Source: Planctomycetota bacterium
GTDB lineage: Bacteria; Planctomycetota; Phycisphaerae; Phycisphaerales; SM1A02
Length of the DNA stretch: 6,687 nucleotides
NCBI GenBank assembly: GCA_014381385.1
Contig: JACNLR010000116.1
Span: 1-6,687 of the forward strand
Direction of reading: 5' to 3'
A program made the position numbers and the translations under genes. Of the stretch, positions 1 to 5,277 are shown one piece after another; position 1 is the stretch's first letter, and the number at the start of each line of letters is the position of its first letter. The notes beneath the pieces are model-generated. The model worked only from the letters and a program-made list of their open reading frames with translations. It ran no database searches and was not told the DNA's origin.

Positions 1-978
1 GTCGATGGTGCTGCCTGCGAGGGAGATTTCTTGATTGGCCCAGCAGTTGTTCATCTCGATGGTAAAGAAGAGCCCTTCTTTAAAACCGAACAAACTCGAA
101 TTACAGTCCCTGCCAAAGATGGATCAGGTGAAGTTCTCGGTTTGTTTATAGAGAACTTAGGTACATTTGTAACTGGCGTTGCTGTCGGGGATGAAATCAC
201 CATTACTACTGATGGTCCCCAAGAACATGAACTTGAAGAAGTACGCGGTGCAAAAGTAGTCATTACATTTAATTTGGTTCAAGCAGTGCGGATTAACGCC
301 CTGACGGACGACGAAATGATTGCCTTCTTCGGGCTTGAATCGGTTTCTGTTTTACGAGAGCAAATACAACTCGCTCTTGAACAACGGCGTGATCAAGACC
401 AAGCAGCCGTCCTTCGAAAACAGGCGACAGAAGAAATTGCAAATCGAGTTGAAATGGAACTCCCCGAAAAAACAAGTGCAATGCAAGCCGACCGCGACTT
501 GCAAAGACTTCGAACGCAATTACAATCCTCTGGCCGAATGTCGATGGAAGAAGTTGAAGCCGAAGTAGCTAAAGTACGGAGTGGCTCGGCAGAAGAATCG
601 AAGAAACGATTAAAATTGTATTTCATCTTGACGAAATTAGCAGACCACTTCCACGTGACTGTGAGTGAGATGGAAGTAAACGCGCGAGTCGCCGAACTCG
701 CGATGCAAAATGGAAAGCGACCTGAGGAAATGCGTAATGCACTTGCTAAGCAAGGTCAACTACCACAAATACAAGCCGTGGTTCGCGAAGATAAAGCAGC
801 TGACCAGCTCGTAGCAGCTTGCACAGTGACAGATATGCCAGTTGAAGAATGGCAAGAGCAACAAGATGGCGGCGCTGAGAAGAAGAAGAAGACCAAAAAG
901 AAATCGACTACTAAAAAGAAGACTTCAAAAAAAACCACCAAAAAATCTGCTGCGAAGAAGTCATCGAGTAAATCGTAA
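1..978 (+). CDS. tig: Trigger factor (ribosome-associated chaperone), 3' part, with a lysine-rich C-terminal tail
   Basis: The frame is open from base 1, so the N-terminal ribosome-binding domain lies outside the window and 325 residues are visible. Trigger factor binds at the ribosomal exit tunnel and shields nascent chains in the cytoplasm. Visible residues 1 to about 98 match the FKBP-like PPIase domain (the LGTFVTGVAVGDEITI strand at 53-68, then VRGAKVVITFNL at 81-92). The helical C-terminal chaperone domain follows, with the family's 'acidic linker then FFGLES' junction at 101-114, the LAD..HVTVSEMEVNARV segment at 213-230 and GKRPEEMRNALAKQGQL at 238-254. Residues 293-325 form a low-complexity tail in which 17 of 33 residues are lysine and the rest are almost all Ser, Thr or Ala. 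Typical trigger factors lack such a tail. The stop overlaps the next start as TAATG. A TTG at 31 is not the true start, because homology continues upstream of it. The family call is secure by pattern; the function of the tail is unknown. Confidence 0.92.
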   Translation, partial: VDGAACEGDFLIGPAVVHLDGKEEPFFKTEQTRITVPAKDGSGEVLGLFIENLGTFVTGVAVGDEITITTDGPQEHELEEVRGAKVVITFNLVQAVRINALTDDEMIAFFGLESVSVLREQIQLALEQRRDQDQAAVLRKQATEEIANRVEMELPEKTSAMQADRDLQRLRTQLQSSGRMSMEEVEAEVAKVRSGSAEESKKRLKLYFILTKLADHFHVTVSEMEVNARVAELAMQNGKRPEEMRNALAKQGQLPQIQAVVREDKAADQLVAACTVTDMPVEEWQEQQDGGAEKKKKTKKKSTTKKKTSKKTTKKSAAKKSSSKS

Positions 979-1241
979 TGTTCTTTGCGTCAGGTTTTGC
1001 TGATGTTATTCCAGCGATTCTCGTGCTTGTTATTGTTGCAATAGTAGGATGCGTGGTGCTTCTAAGCCTGAGGCGAAACGTCAAGAACCCTCCTCTACCT
1101 CCGATTCCATTTACCCTCGGTGATCTAAAGAAATTGCTTGATGATGGCTCAATAACGAATGAGGAATATGAAAAAGCGAAGCAAGCTATTATTGATTTAG
1201 TGAAGAAATCAACGACCGATAGCCTTGAAAAGGACTTCTAG
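978..1241 (+). CDS. Small single-pass membrane protein with SHOCT-like C-terminus
   Basis: This 87-residue protein starts at an ATG that shares one base with the tig stop (TAATG), so translation is probably coupled to tig. No good Shine-Dalgarno sequence precedes it. Residues about 10-31 are a strongly hydrophobic helix (IPAILVLVIVAIVGCVVLL) followed by RR at 32-33, which fits one membrane span with the C-terminus in the cytoplasm. A proline-rich linker (PPLPPIP, 38-44) leads to residues 45-73, FTLGDLKKLLDDGSITNEEY and the helix after it. That segment matches the SHOCT pattern: a short helix, 'G.IT.EEY/F', then a second helix ending in 'AK..II'. SHOCT is a short oligomerisation or interaction module found at protein ends, and it does not define a reaction. 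The protein sits where clpP usually lies between tig and clpX. A role in membrane-linked quality control is only an inference from position. The coding call is good; the function is unknown. Confidence 0.78.
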   Translation: MFFASGFADVIPAILVLVIVAIVGCVVLLSLRRNVKNPPLPPIPFTLGDLKKLLDDGSITNEEYEKAKQAIIDLVKKSTTDSLEKDF

Positions 1242-1252
1242 GGCTATATAAA
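1225..1252 (+). promoter_or_regulatory. Candidate sigma-70 promoter for clpX
   Basis: TTGAAA (1225-1230) and TATAAA (1247-1252) are separated by 16 bases, each one mismatch from the sigma-70 consensus. The -35 box lies inside the last codons of the SHOCT-like gene. Transcription would start near 1259 and give a clpX leader of about 100 nt. The region is A/T-rich, so a chance match is possible. I see no hairpin plus T-run terminator between the two genes, so read-through from tig is also likely. Confidence 0.4.
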
Positions 1253-1355
1253 ACTCATTCTCGCAGTAATACTTGTGGTCAAACGCTCTTTTTTGTGTCA
1301 CAATTGGTGAGAGTGGAATGGAACTTTTGAAGAAGAAGAGAGTAAAAGAGTAAGA
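1242..1355 (+). other. Intergenic leader of clpX with an 11-codon open frame
   Basis: This 114-nt gap holds a run of six T (1289-1294) with no stem in front of it, and an 11-bp odd palindrome, TTGTGTCACAA (1293-1303). A micro-ORF runs from ATG 1318 to TAA 1351-1353 and would encode MELLKKKRVKE. It is preceded by GGTGAG (1306-1311) at a usable distance and stops two bases before the clpX ATG. The clpX start itself has only weak purine-rich sequence (AAAGAG near 1345-1350). Coupling of clpX translation to this micro-ORF is possible, but the purine run could simply act as the binding site. Confidence 0.3.
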
Positions 1356-2702
1356 ATGACAGATAAAACGAACGACGATAATCCGCCAAAGCCTCCCTCA
1401 GACGATGGACTCCCCCTCGGAGGATCAGAGGATGGCTTTCCGGGACGACGAGTAACGACTTGCTCGTTTTGTGGAAAGACTTCAAGAGAAGTTGGACCAA
1501 TGGTCGAGGGGCCGAATGAAATTTACGTGTGCTCTAATTGCACCGATTTATGCCAGAACATTTTCAAACAAGAACGGCGTAGAATCAGCTCGGCAACCCC
1601 CGCTTTCAGTTCTATTCTGACACCAAGACAAGTCAATGAATACCTTGATCAATACGTGATAGGACAAGACAGAGCAAAGCGCTCCTTGGCGGTTGCAGTA
1701 CACAATCATTACAAGCGACTCTCGCAAATTGATAATGCTGACCGAGAGGTAGAATTAGACAAGTCAAACGTGTTACTCCTTGGCCCAACTGGCACAGGCA
1801 AAACGCTACTTGCAAAAACTCTATCCCGTATATTAAATGTTCCTTTTGCAATCGCAGATGCAACGACACTCACAGAGGCTGGCTACGTTGGCGAAGATGT
1901 AGAGAACTTACTTTTAAAATTGTTGCAAGCCGCAGACTTTGATTTAGATGCAGCACAGCACGGTATTATTTACATCGATGAAATAGATAAAATTGGCAGA
2001 ACCTCTCAAAATGTTTCTATTACAAGGGATGTTTCTGGCGAGGGTGTCCAGCAATCGCTTCTTAAAATGCTTGAGGGTGTAGTTGCCAATGTGCCACCAC
2101 AGGGCGGACGGAAACACCCAGAACAACAATATATTCAAATGGATACCTCGAACATCCTCTTTATCTGTGGAGGATCATTTGACGGTATCTGTGACATCAT
2201 TTCAAAACGTGTTGGAAAATCGAGGATTGGATTTGGTGGTGCAACTGGCGATGAGATATCAGAGCAAAATGAAAAAGCAGAGTTACTAGCGCAAGTCATT
2301 ACAGATGACATATTGCACTTTGGGCTCATTCCAGAACTCCTCGGGCGGTTGCCAATTACAACGCCGTTGATGCCATTGACAGAAAATGCGATGGTTCGTA
2401 TTTTGACAGAGCCAAGAAATGCTATTGTGAGACAGTACCAGCACCTGTTTAGCTTAGAGTCTGCGAAGTTGGAGTTTACAGATGCAGCCTTGCACCTAAT
2501 AGCAAAACGCGCGATGGAGCGAGGCACTGGCGCAAGAGCGCTTCGAGCAGTCATAGATAACTTTATGATTGATGTCATGTACGACCTTCCCGACCGCGAA
2601 AATGACGATGCGTTGTACCTTATTGACGCAGTAGACATCGAAAATGGTCTTGACCTCGATAAGATAAAGCAACCCCCCGCTGAAGCGAAGGAATCGGCAT
2701 AA
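1356..2702 (+). CDS. clpX: ATP-dependent Clp protease ATP-binding subunit ClpX
   Basis: This 448-residue AAA+ unfoldase recognises tagged or damaged proteins in the cytoplasm, unfolds them with ATP and threads them into ClpP. The N-terminal zinc-binding domain has C36, C39, C59 and C62 (Cx2C-x19-Cx2C). It is preceded by a Pro/Asp/Gly-rich extension roughly 20 residues longer than in E. coli. The AAA+ core has Walker A GPTGTGKT (143-150), the pore loop GYVG (176-179), Walker B IIYIDEIDK (204-212), the RKH loop (252-254), the ClpP-docking IGF loop (291-293), the arginine in LGRLP (R331) and the sensor-2 arginine in GTGARALR (R394). All key residues seem present, and length is slightly above the E. 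coli 424. The ATG is chosen because it gives a complete N-terminus with the zinc domain; its ribosome binding site is weak. The intact IGF loop implies a ClpP partner, which is not encoded beside it here. Expression may come from tig read-through and from a promoter at 1225-1252. Confidence 0.98.
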   Translation: MTDKTNDDNPPKPPSDDGLPLGGSEDGFPGRRVTTCSFCGKTSREVGPMVEGPNEIYVCSNCTDLCQNIFKQERRRISSATPAFSSILTPRQVNEYLDQYVIGQDRAKRSLAVAVHNHYKRLSQIDNADREVELDKSNVLLLGPTGTGKTLLAKTLSRILNVPFAIADATTLTEAGYVGEDVENLLLKLLQAADFDLDAAQHGIIYIDEIDKIGRTSQNVSITRDVSGEGVQQSLLKMLEGVVANVPPQGGRKHPEQQYIQMDTSNILFICGGSFDGICDIISKRVGKSRIGFGGATGDEISEQNEKAELLAQVITDDILHFGLIPELLGRLPITTPLMPLTENAMVRILTEPRNAIVRQYQHLFSLESAKLEFTDAALHLIAKRAMERGTGARALRAVIDNFMIDVMYDLPDRENDDALYLIDAVDIENGLDLDKIKQPPAEAKESA

Positions 2703-2750
2703 AACCGCCTAAAAAGGCTTGACTGCGTGGCTTTCGGAACCTGAGATAGT

Positions 2751-2759
2751 TGGTATAAT
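2751..2759 (+). promoter_or_regulatory. Extended -10 promoter for rpmB
   Basis: TGGTATAAT is a perfect extended -10 element (TGn plus TATAAT). No good -35 lies 16-18 bases upstream (CTTTCG at 2731-2736), which is usual for extended -10 promoters. Transcription would start near 2766 and give a leader of about 30 nt before rpmB. It separates rpmB expression from clpX. Confidence 0.65.
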
Positions 2760-2782
2760 GGTATATTCGCCTGAAATGGTCG

Positions 2783-2788
2783 AAGGAG
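2783..2788 (+). promoter_or_regulatory. Strong Shine-Dalgarno site for rpmB
   Basis: AAGGAG lies seven bases before the rpmB ATG at 2796. It is one of the two clearest ribosome binding sites in the window, the other being that of rpoD. It fits a highly expressed ribosomal protein and fixes the start codon. Confidence 0.85.
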
Positions 2789-2795
2789 ATTTATT

Positions 2796-3074
2796 ATGCC
2801 ACGCGTATGTTTTTTTACAGGTCGTAAAACAAAAGTCGGAAGAAAGATTCGTTACCGAGGTAAGCCAAAGTACCAAGGTGGTATTGGTCTGAAAATTACT
2901 GCAAATGACAAACGCAAATTCAAACCGAATTTACACACTGTGCGGGCAATCGTAAACGGTAAACCTGTGCGAATTAAAGTCTCAACAAAGGCAATTAAAC
3001 AAGGTTTAGTTGTTAAACCACTAAAACGAAAATTCGGCTATACACGCCAACAGAAGCAACTAGCAGCGGAATAA
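2796..3074 (+). CDS. rpmB: 50S ribosomal protein bL28
   Basis: This 92-residue, very basic protein is a structural part of the large ribosomal subunit. The N-terminal signature is MPRVCFFTGRKTKVG (1-15). It continues with the RG.....GGIGLKIT stretch (21-35), KRKFKPNLHTVRA (39-51) and VRIKVSTKAIKQGLV (58-72), all family hallmarks in the expected order. Only one cysteine (C5) is present, so this is the zinc-free form. The GYTRQQKQLAAE tail is a slight extension. The start is fixed by AAGGAG seven bases upstream. The gene has its own extended -10 promoter and is followed by a 307-nt non-coding gap before the dnaG ATG, so it is probably its own transcription unit. In E. coli a different small ribosomal gene, rpsU, precedes dnaG. 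Confidence 0.96.
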   Translation: MPRVCFFTGRKTKVGRKIRYRGKPKYQGGIGLKITANDKRKFKPNLHTVRAIVNGKPVRIKVSTKAIKQGLVVKPLKRKFGYTRQQKQLAAE

Positions 3075-3101
3075 CGCTAGTTTTTGAAAAAATTACATAA
3101 A

Positions 3102-3141
3102 AGTCACATTTATTTGTGATAACGTCCGAAAAAAGACGCAC
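3102..3141 (+). repeat. Two small inverted repeats downstream of rpmB
   Basis: TCACA (3104-3108) pairs with TGTGA (3115-3119) across six bases. CGTC (3123-3126) pairs with GACG (3135-3138) across an A-rich loop, and GTG (3116-3118) could extend that second stem with CAC (3139-3141) if four bases are bulged. The two stems therefore compete for the same bases. Neither is followed by a run of T, so this does not look like an intrinsic terminator. It may stabilise the 3' end of the rpmB mRNA or be chance. Confidence 0.3.
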
Positions 3142-3157
3142 TAAATGATAGAAATAG

Positions 3158-3185
3158 TTGACAGCAGGCAATACCTGCGTATTCT
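3158..3185 (+). promoter_or_regulatory. Candidate promoter of the dnaG-rpoD operon with operator-like dyad in the spacer
   Basis: A perfect -35 TTGACA (3158-3163) is followed after 16 bases by TATTCT (3180-3185), four of six matches to the -10 consensus. The spacer contains a perfect inverted repeat, GCAGG-CAATA-CCTGC (3164-3178). A protein bound there would sit between the two polymerase contacts, so repression is the natural expectation if it is an operator. The start point would be near 3192, giving a leader of about 190 nt before the dnaG ATG. No other good promoter was seen between rpmB and dnaG. Confidence 0.5.
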
Positions 3186-3207
3186 AGAAGTGTCAATATA
3201 ACGCCAA

Positions 3208-3272
3208 GGTCACACCCTACTGGGACAAACTATGCTCTTTTGAGCAACAAAGTCCAAACATACCATGTGACC
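3208..3272 (+). other. Three-tier nested inverted repeat in the dnaG leader; possible structured RNA
   Basis: GGTCACA (3208-3214) pairs perfectly with TGTGACC (3266-3272). Inside it GGAC (3223-3226) pairs with GTCC (3252-3255), and inside that TGCTC (3233-3237) pairs with GAGCA (3242-3246) around a TTTT loop. The tiers are separated by A/C-rich internal loops (8 and 10 nt, then 6 and 5 nt). All 16 pairs are Watson-Crick. The element lies entirely within the predicted dnaG leader, 109 nt upstream of the ATG. I do not recognise it as a named riboswitch or ncRNA family. It could be a cis-acting RNA element, a small RNA with the upstream promoter, or a DNA site with 7-bp inverted ends. Confidence 0.4.
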
Positions 3273-3304
3273 AAAGCCAGAAAATGTTAAAAATTGGGTT
3301 TGTG

Positions 3305-3339
3305 TACATAGTACATAGGTGAGGTACGTAGTTACGCAG
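3305..3339 (+). repeat. Four TACRYAG direct repeats upstream of dnaG
   Basis: The heptamer TACATAG occurs twice in tandem (3305-3311, 3312-3318), followed by TACGTAG (3325-3331) and TACGCAG (3333-3339). The spacings are 0, 6 and 1 bases. The first two copies also create a hairpin, TGTAC-ATA-GTACA (3303-3315). Just downstream CGCA (3335-3338) can pair with TGCG (3343-3346), or ACGCA (3334-3338) with TGCGT (3349-3353). These could be protein-binding repeats or RNA leader structure. Low sequence complexity may also explain them. Confidence 0.35.
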
Positions 3340-3381
3340 TTTTGCGGATGCGTGGAATAAGGATTGGAATACCAGCAAGGA

Positions 3382-5196
3382 ATGAGTGACAGATCAGATA
3401 TAGAACGCGTGCGCGATGCTGTTGACCTCGTTGCACTCATATCAGAGTACGTCCCCCTCCAGCCAAAAGGTCGGGAGTGGGTCTGTGTATGTCCATTTCA
3501 TGATGACCATAAACCCTCCATGAATGTTGTTACACATAAAGAACATGCCTTTTATAAGTGCTTTTCATGTGGTGTATCTGGTGATTGTTTTACATTCGTG
3601 CAGGAGTATCTCAAAAAAGATTTTGGTGAAGCTCTACGGTTTCTTGCAGACCGTACTGGTATTGAATTGTCAAACTCGCAGCATAACGAAGATACGAATC
3701 AGTTGCGGAAAAAAATACGCAAGGCGATGGAGTGGGCGCAGAATAAATATATCGATGCACTAGCCACAAGCGAAGGCATCTCAGTGACAGAAACTATCCG
3801 TCGCCGTGGAATTAGCGATGAGTCAATGAAGATGTTTGCAATTGGGGTTGCTCCCGATTCTTGGACATTTTTGAGTGACATGATCGGGACAATCGAAGAC
3901 CGTATCGAAACGTGCCTCGAAGCTGGATTGATAAAACGCAAGGAATCTACGAGTCGCATTTACGACACATTCCGAAACCGAATTATGTTCCCCATCTTTG
4001 ACGAAACCGGTTCTCCGATTGCTTTTGGTGGTCGACGAATCAACGAAGAAGACGAACCAAAATATATTAATAGCCCAGAAACAGAGATATTCCATAAATC
4101 ACAAACGTTGTATGGATATCACCTTGCAAGACATACGATTCAAGCAGAGAAAAAGGTTTTCGTTGTCGAAGGCTACACAGACGTCATTGCTTGCCATCAG
4201 GTAGGAGTTGCGAATGTTGTGGCGACGCTAGGAACAGCTCTTACGCCAAAACATGCGGACAAGTTATCCCGCGTTTGCGATGAAGTAACGCTAGTCTTTG
4301 ATGGTGACGAAGCAGGACAACGTGCGGCCGATCGTGCTGTTGAAGTGTTCTTTGCTAAAAACATAGATGTCAAAATTTGTGTTTTGCCAGAAGGCAAAGA
4401 CCCGTCAGACTTAGCGAAGAGCAAAGAAGACCTGCTTCGTTGTTTTTCTGCATCAGTTGATGCAATTGCGTACAAACTGCAGAGGCTCGATGCCTCACTA
4501 CAAACAACAGAGACGATTGCCGGTAAGTCTAAGCGGATTGACGCATTTATAGGCGAACTTGTCCGACTTGGTGTCGGGCAGTTATCCGGAATTAAGAAAC
4601 CTCTTGTGTACGAGCGGATTAGCGAGCTTATCAAAGTACCTATGGATGAAATCGAATCACTTGTTTCTGCTCGATCTAAAACTCAGTCTAACCCAAAACA
4701 AAATGTGGCAACTAATGAACGTAAGCCAACAGTATCGATAGACATATCGCGCGCACGACAAATTGCTGAGCACGAGTTTTTAGGTGTGCTTCTTTTTGAC
4801 CCAATAGAATCGTCCGCAGCTCTTCGCGAGCAAGACACCAAAGTGCATGAAGAGGATTTTTTAGAACCAATTGCGTCAAACATCGCGCACTGCTTGCTTC
4901 ATAAACTCTATGCAGGAACGACTTTCACTATGCAGGAGATTCTTTCTGATTTAGATGAACAGAGTGGGAATCAAGCATCAGCACTGTATTTTATTGGGCA
5001 GCGAATTTGCGAACAAAACGAGAGCGTCATGCTCTCAGTCAAAATGACGATGGACGCATTTAAAAGTTCGCTTGAAGAGAAGGCAATCGCCGACGAGGTG
5101 CGTGAGCTTAAAAACTATACAGATTCAGGGCAACGTGCTAAAGCTGCACAACAAACACTAGAATCTATTCGAAAACAAAAGAAGCGTGCCGTATGA
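3382..5196 (+). CDS. dnaG: DNA primase DnaG
   Basis: This 604-residue primase makes the RNA primers used to start leading strands and Okazaki fragments, working with the DnaB helicase at the fork. The N-terminal CHC2 zinc ribbon has C37, H40, C60 and C63. The RNA polymerase domain follows, with FRNRIMFP (197-204), IAFGGR (213-218), PKYINSPET (226-234) and FHKS (237-240). The TOPRIM catalytic part has E263 in VVEGYTD, D307 and D309 in FDGDEAG, and D340 in GKDPSD. S342 replaces the acidic residue usual in 'DPD', with D343 one position on. Residues about 450-604 form the weakly conserved C-terminal domain expected to bind the helicase. ATG 3382 fits homology best, starting MSDRSDIERVRDAVDL; an in-frame TTG at 3364 would add six residues. 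AAGGA abuts both start codons, too close for normal use, so initiation looks weak. rpoD follows after 81 nt, the classic dnaG-rpoD pairing. Confidence 0.97.
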   Translation: MSDRSDIERVRDAVDLVALISEYVPLQPKGREWVCVCPFHDDHKPSMNVVTHKEHAFYKCFSCGVSGDCFTFVQEYLKKDFGEALRFLADRTGIELSNSQHNEDTNQLRKKIRKAMEWAQNKYIDALATSEGISVTETIRRRGISDESMKMFAIGVAPDSWTFLSDMIGTIEDRIETCLEAGLIKRKESTSRIYDTFRNRIMFPIFDETGSPIAFGGRRINEEDEPKYINSPETEIFHKSQTLYGYHLARHTIQAEKKVFVVEGYTDVIACHQVGVANVVATLGTALTPKHADKLSRVCDEVTLVFDGDEAGQRAADRAVEVFFAKNIDVKICVLPEGKDPSDLAKSKEDLLRCFSASVDAIAYKLQRLDASLQTTETIAGKSKRIDAFIGELVRLGVGQLSGIKKPLVYERISELIKVPMDEIESLVSARSKTQSNPKQNVATNERKPTVSIDISRARQIAEHEFLGVLLFDPIESSAALREQDTKVHEEDFLEPIASNIAHCLLHKLYAGTTFTMQEILSDLDEQSGNQASALYFIGQRICEQNESVMLSVKMTMDAFKSSLEEKAIADEVRELKNYTDSGQRAKAAQQTLESIRKQKKRAV

Positions 5197-5273
5197 AACA
5201 AAAGCACCTTCTCAATACAAATCAACGAAGCAACTGCGCAGTTGCTCTACTTTCATTTACTTCAAAGGAGTAA
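5193..5273 (+). CDS. Possible 26-codon leader ORF coupling dnaG to rpoD
   Basis: An ATG at 5193 overlaps the dnaG stop as ATGA and opens a frame of 26 codons (starting MKQKHLLNTNQRSNC) that ends at TAA 5271-5273, five bases (positions 5274 to 5278 exclusive gap of four) before the rpoD GTG at 5278. Its last two codons, AAG GAG, are the rpoD Shine-Dalgarno sequence. Ribosomes finishing dnaG could reinitiate here and finish next to the rpoD start. The frame also runs through the 18-bp palindrome at 5229-5246, so its translation would disrupt that hairpin. No homology is recognised for the peptide, and a frame this short may be chance. Confidence 0.3.
   Translation: MKQKHLLNTNQRSNCAVALLSFTSKE
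5229..5246. repeat. Perfect 18-bp palindrome between dnaG and rpoD
   Basis: AGCAACTGCGCAGTTGCT is its own reverse complement over all 18 bases. As RNA it forms a 7-bp stem with a GCGC tetraloop. As DNA it is a symmetric site suited to a dimeric regulator. It lies 32 bases after the dnaG stop and 31 bases before the rpoD start. The bases after it (CTACTTTCATTTACTTC) are pyrimidine-rich but not a T-run, so it is not a standard terminator. An attenuator, an mRNA processing site or an operator are the alternatives. Confidence 0.55.
5265..5270 (+). promoter_or_regulatory. Shine-Dalgarno site fixing the GTG start of rpoD
   Basis: AAGGAG stands seven bases before GTG 5278, the same spacing as at rpmB. 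It supports GTG as the start over the in-frame ATG at 5323, which has no comparable site. Confidence 0.8.
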
Positions 5274-5277
5274 AAAC

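Noticed and set aside
2135..2638. A 167-codon antisense open frame within clpX as a gene.
   Set aside because: It lies wholly inside conserved AAA+ coding sequence, shows no recognisable domain and has no ribosome binding or promoter signal. It is a shadow frame, as is the 145-codon one at 4197-4634.
2707..2718. GCCTAAAAAGGC inverted repeat just after clpX as a terminator.
   Set aside because: It has only a 4-bp stem and no T-run follows (TTGACTGCG).
2719..2724. TTGACT as the -35 box of the rpmB promoter.
   Set aside because: It lies 29 bases from TATAAT, far beyond normal spacing, and no good -10 lies 16-18 bases downstream. The extended -10 explains the promoter better.
3104..3119. TCACA-N6-TGTGA as a CRP site.
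   Set aside because: CRP sites read TGTGA-N6-TCACA. Here the half-sites are in the opposite order.
3222..3265. Resemblance to the c-di-GMP-I (GEMM) riboswitch: GGGACAAAC and ACAAAGTCC recall its GGGCAAAC and GCAAAGCC segments.
   Set aside because: The second GEMM stem and its conserved segments are missing, the inner hairpin lacks a GNRA loop, and the outer stem closes around the first hairpin only. The match looks superficial.
3075..3363. A tRNA or other standard RNA gene in the long gap.
   Set aside because: No cloverleaf, T-loop consensus or CCA end was seen on either strand. The stems present are concentric, not cloverleaf.
3364..3381. TTG 3364 as the dnaG start.
   Set aside because: It would add EYQQG and an initiator ahead of an ATG that already gives the normal primase N-terminus, and its AAGGA directly abuts the codon.
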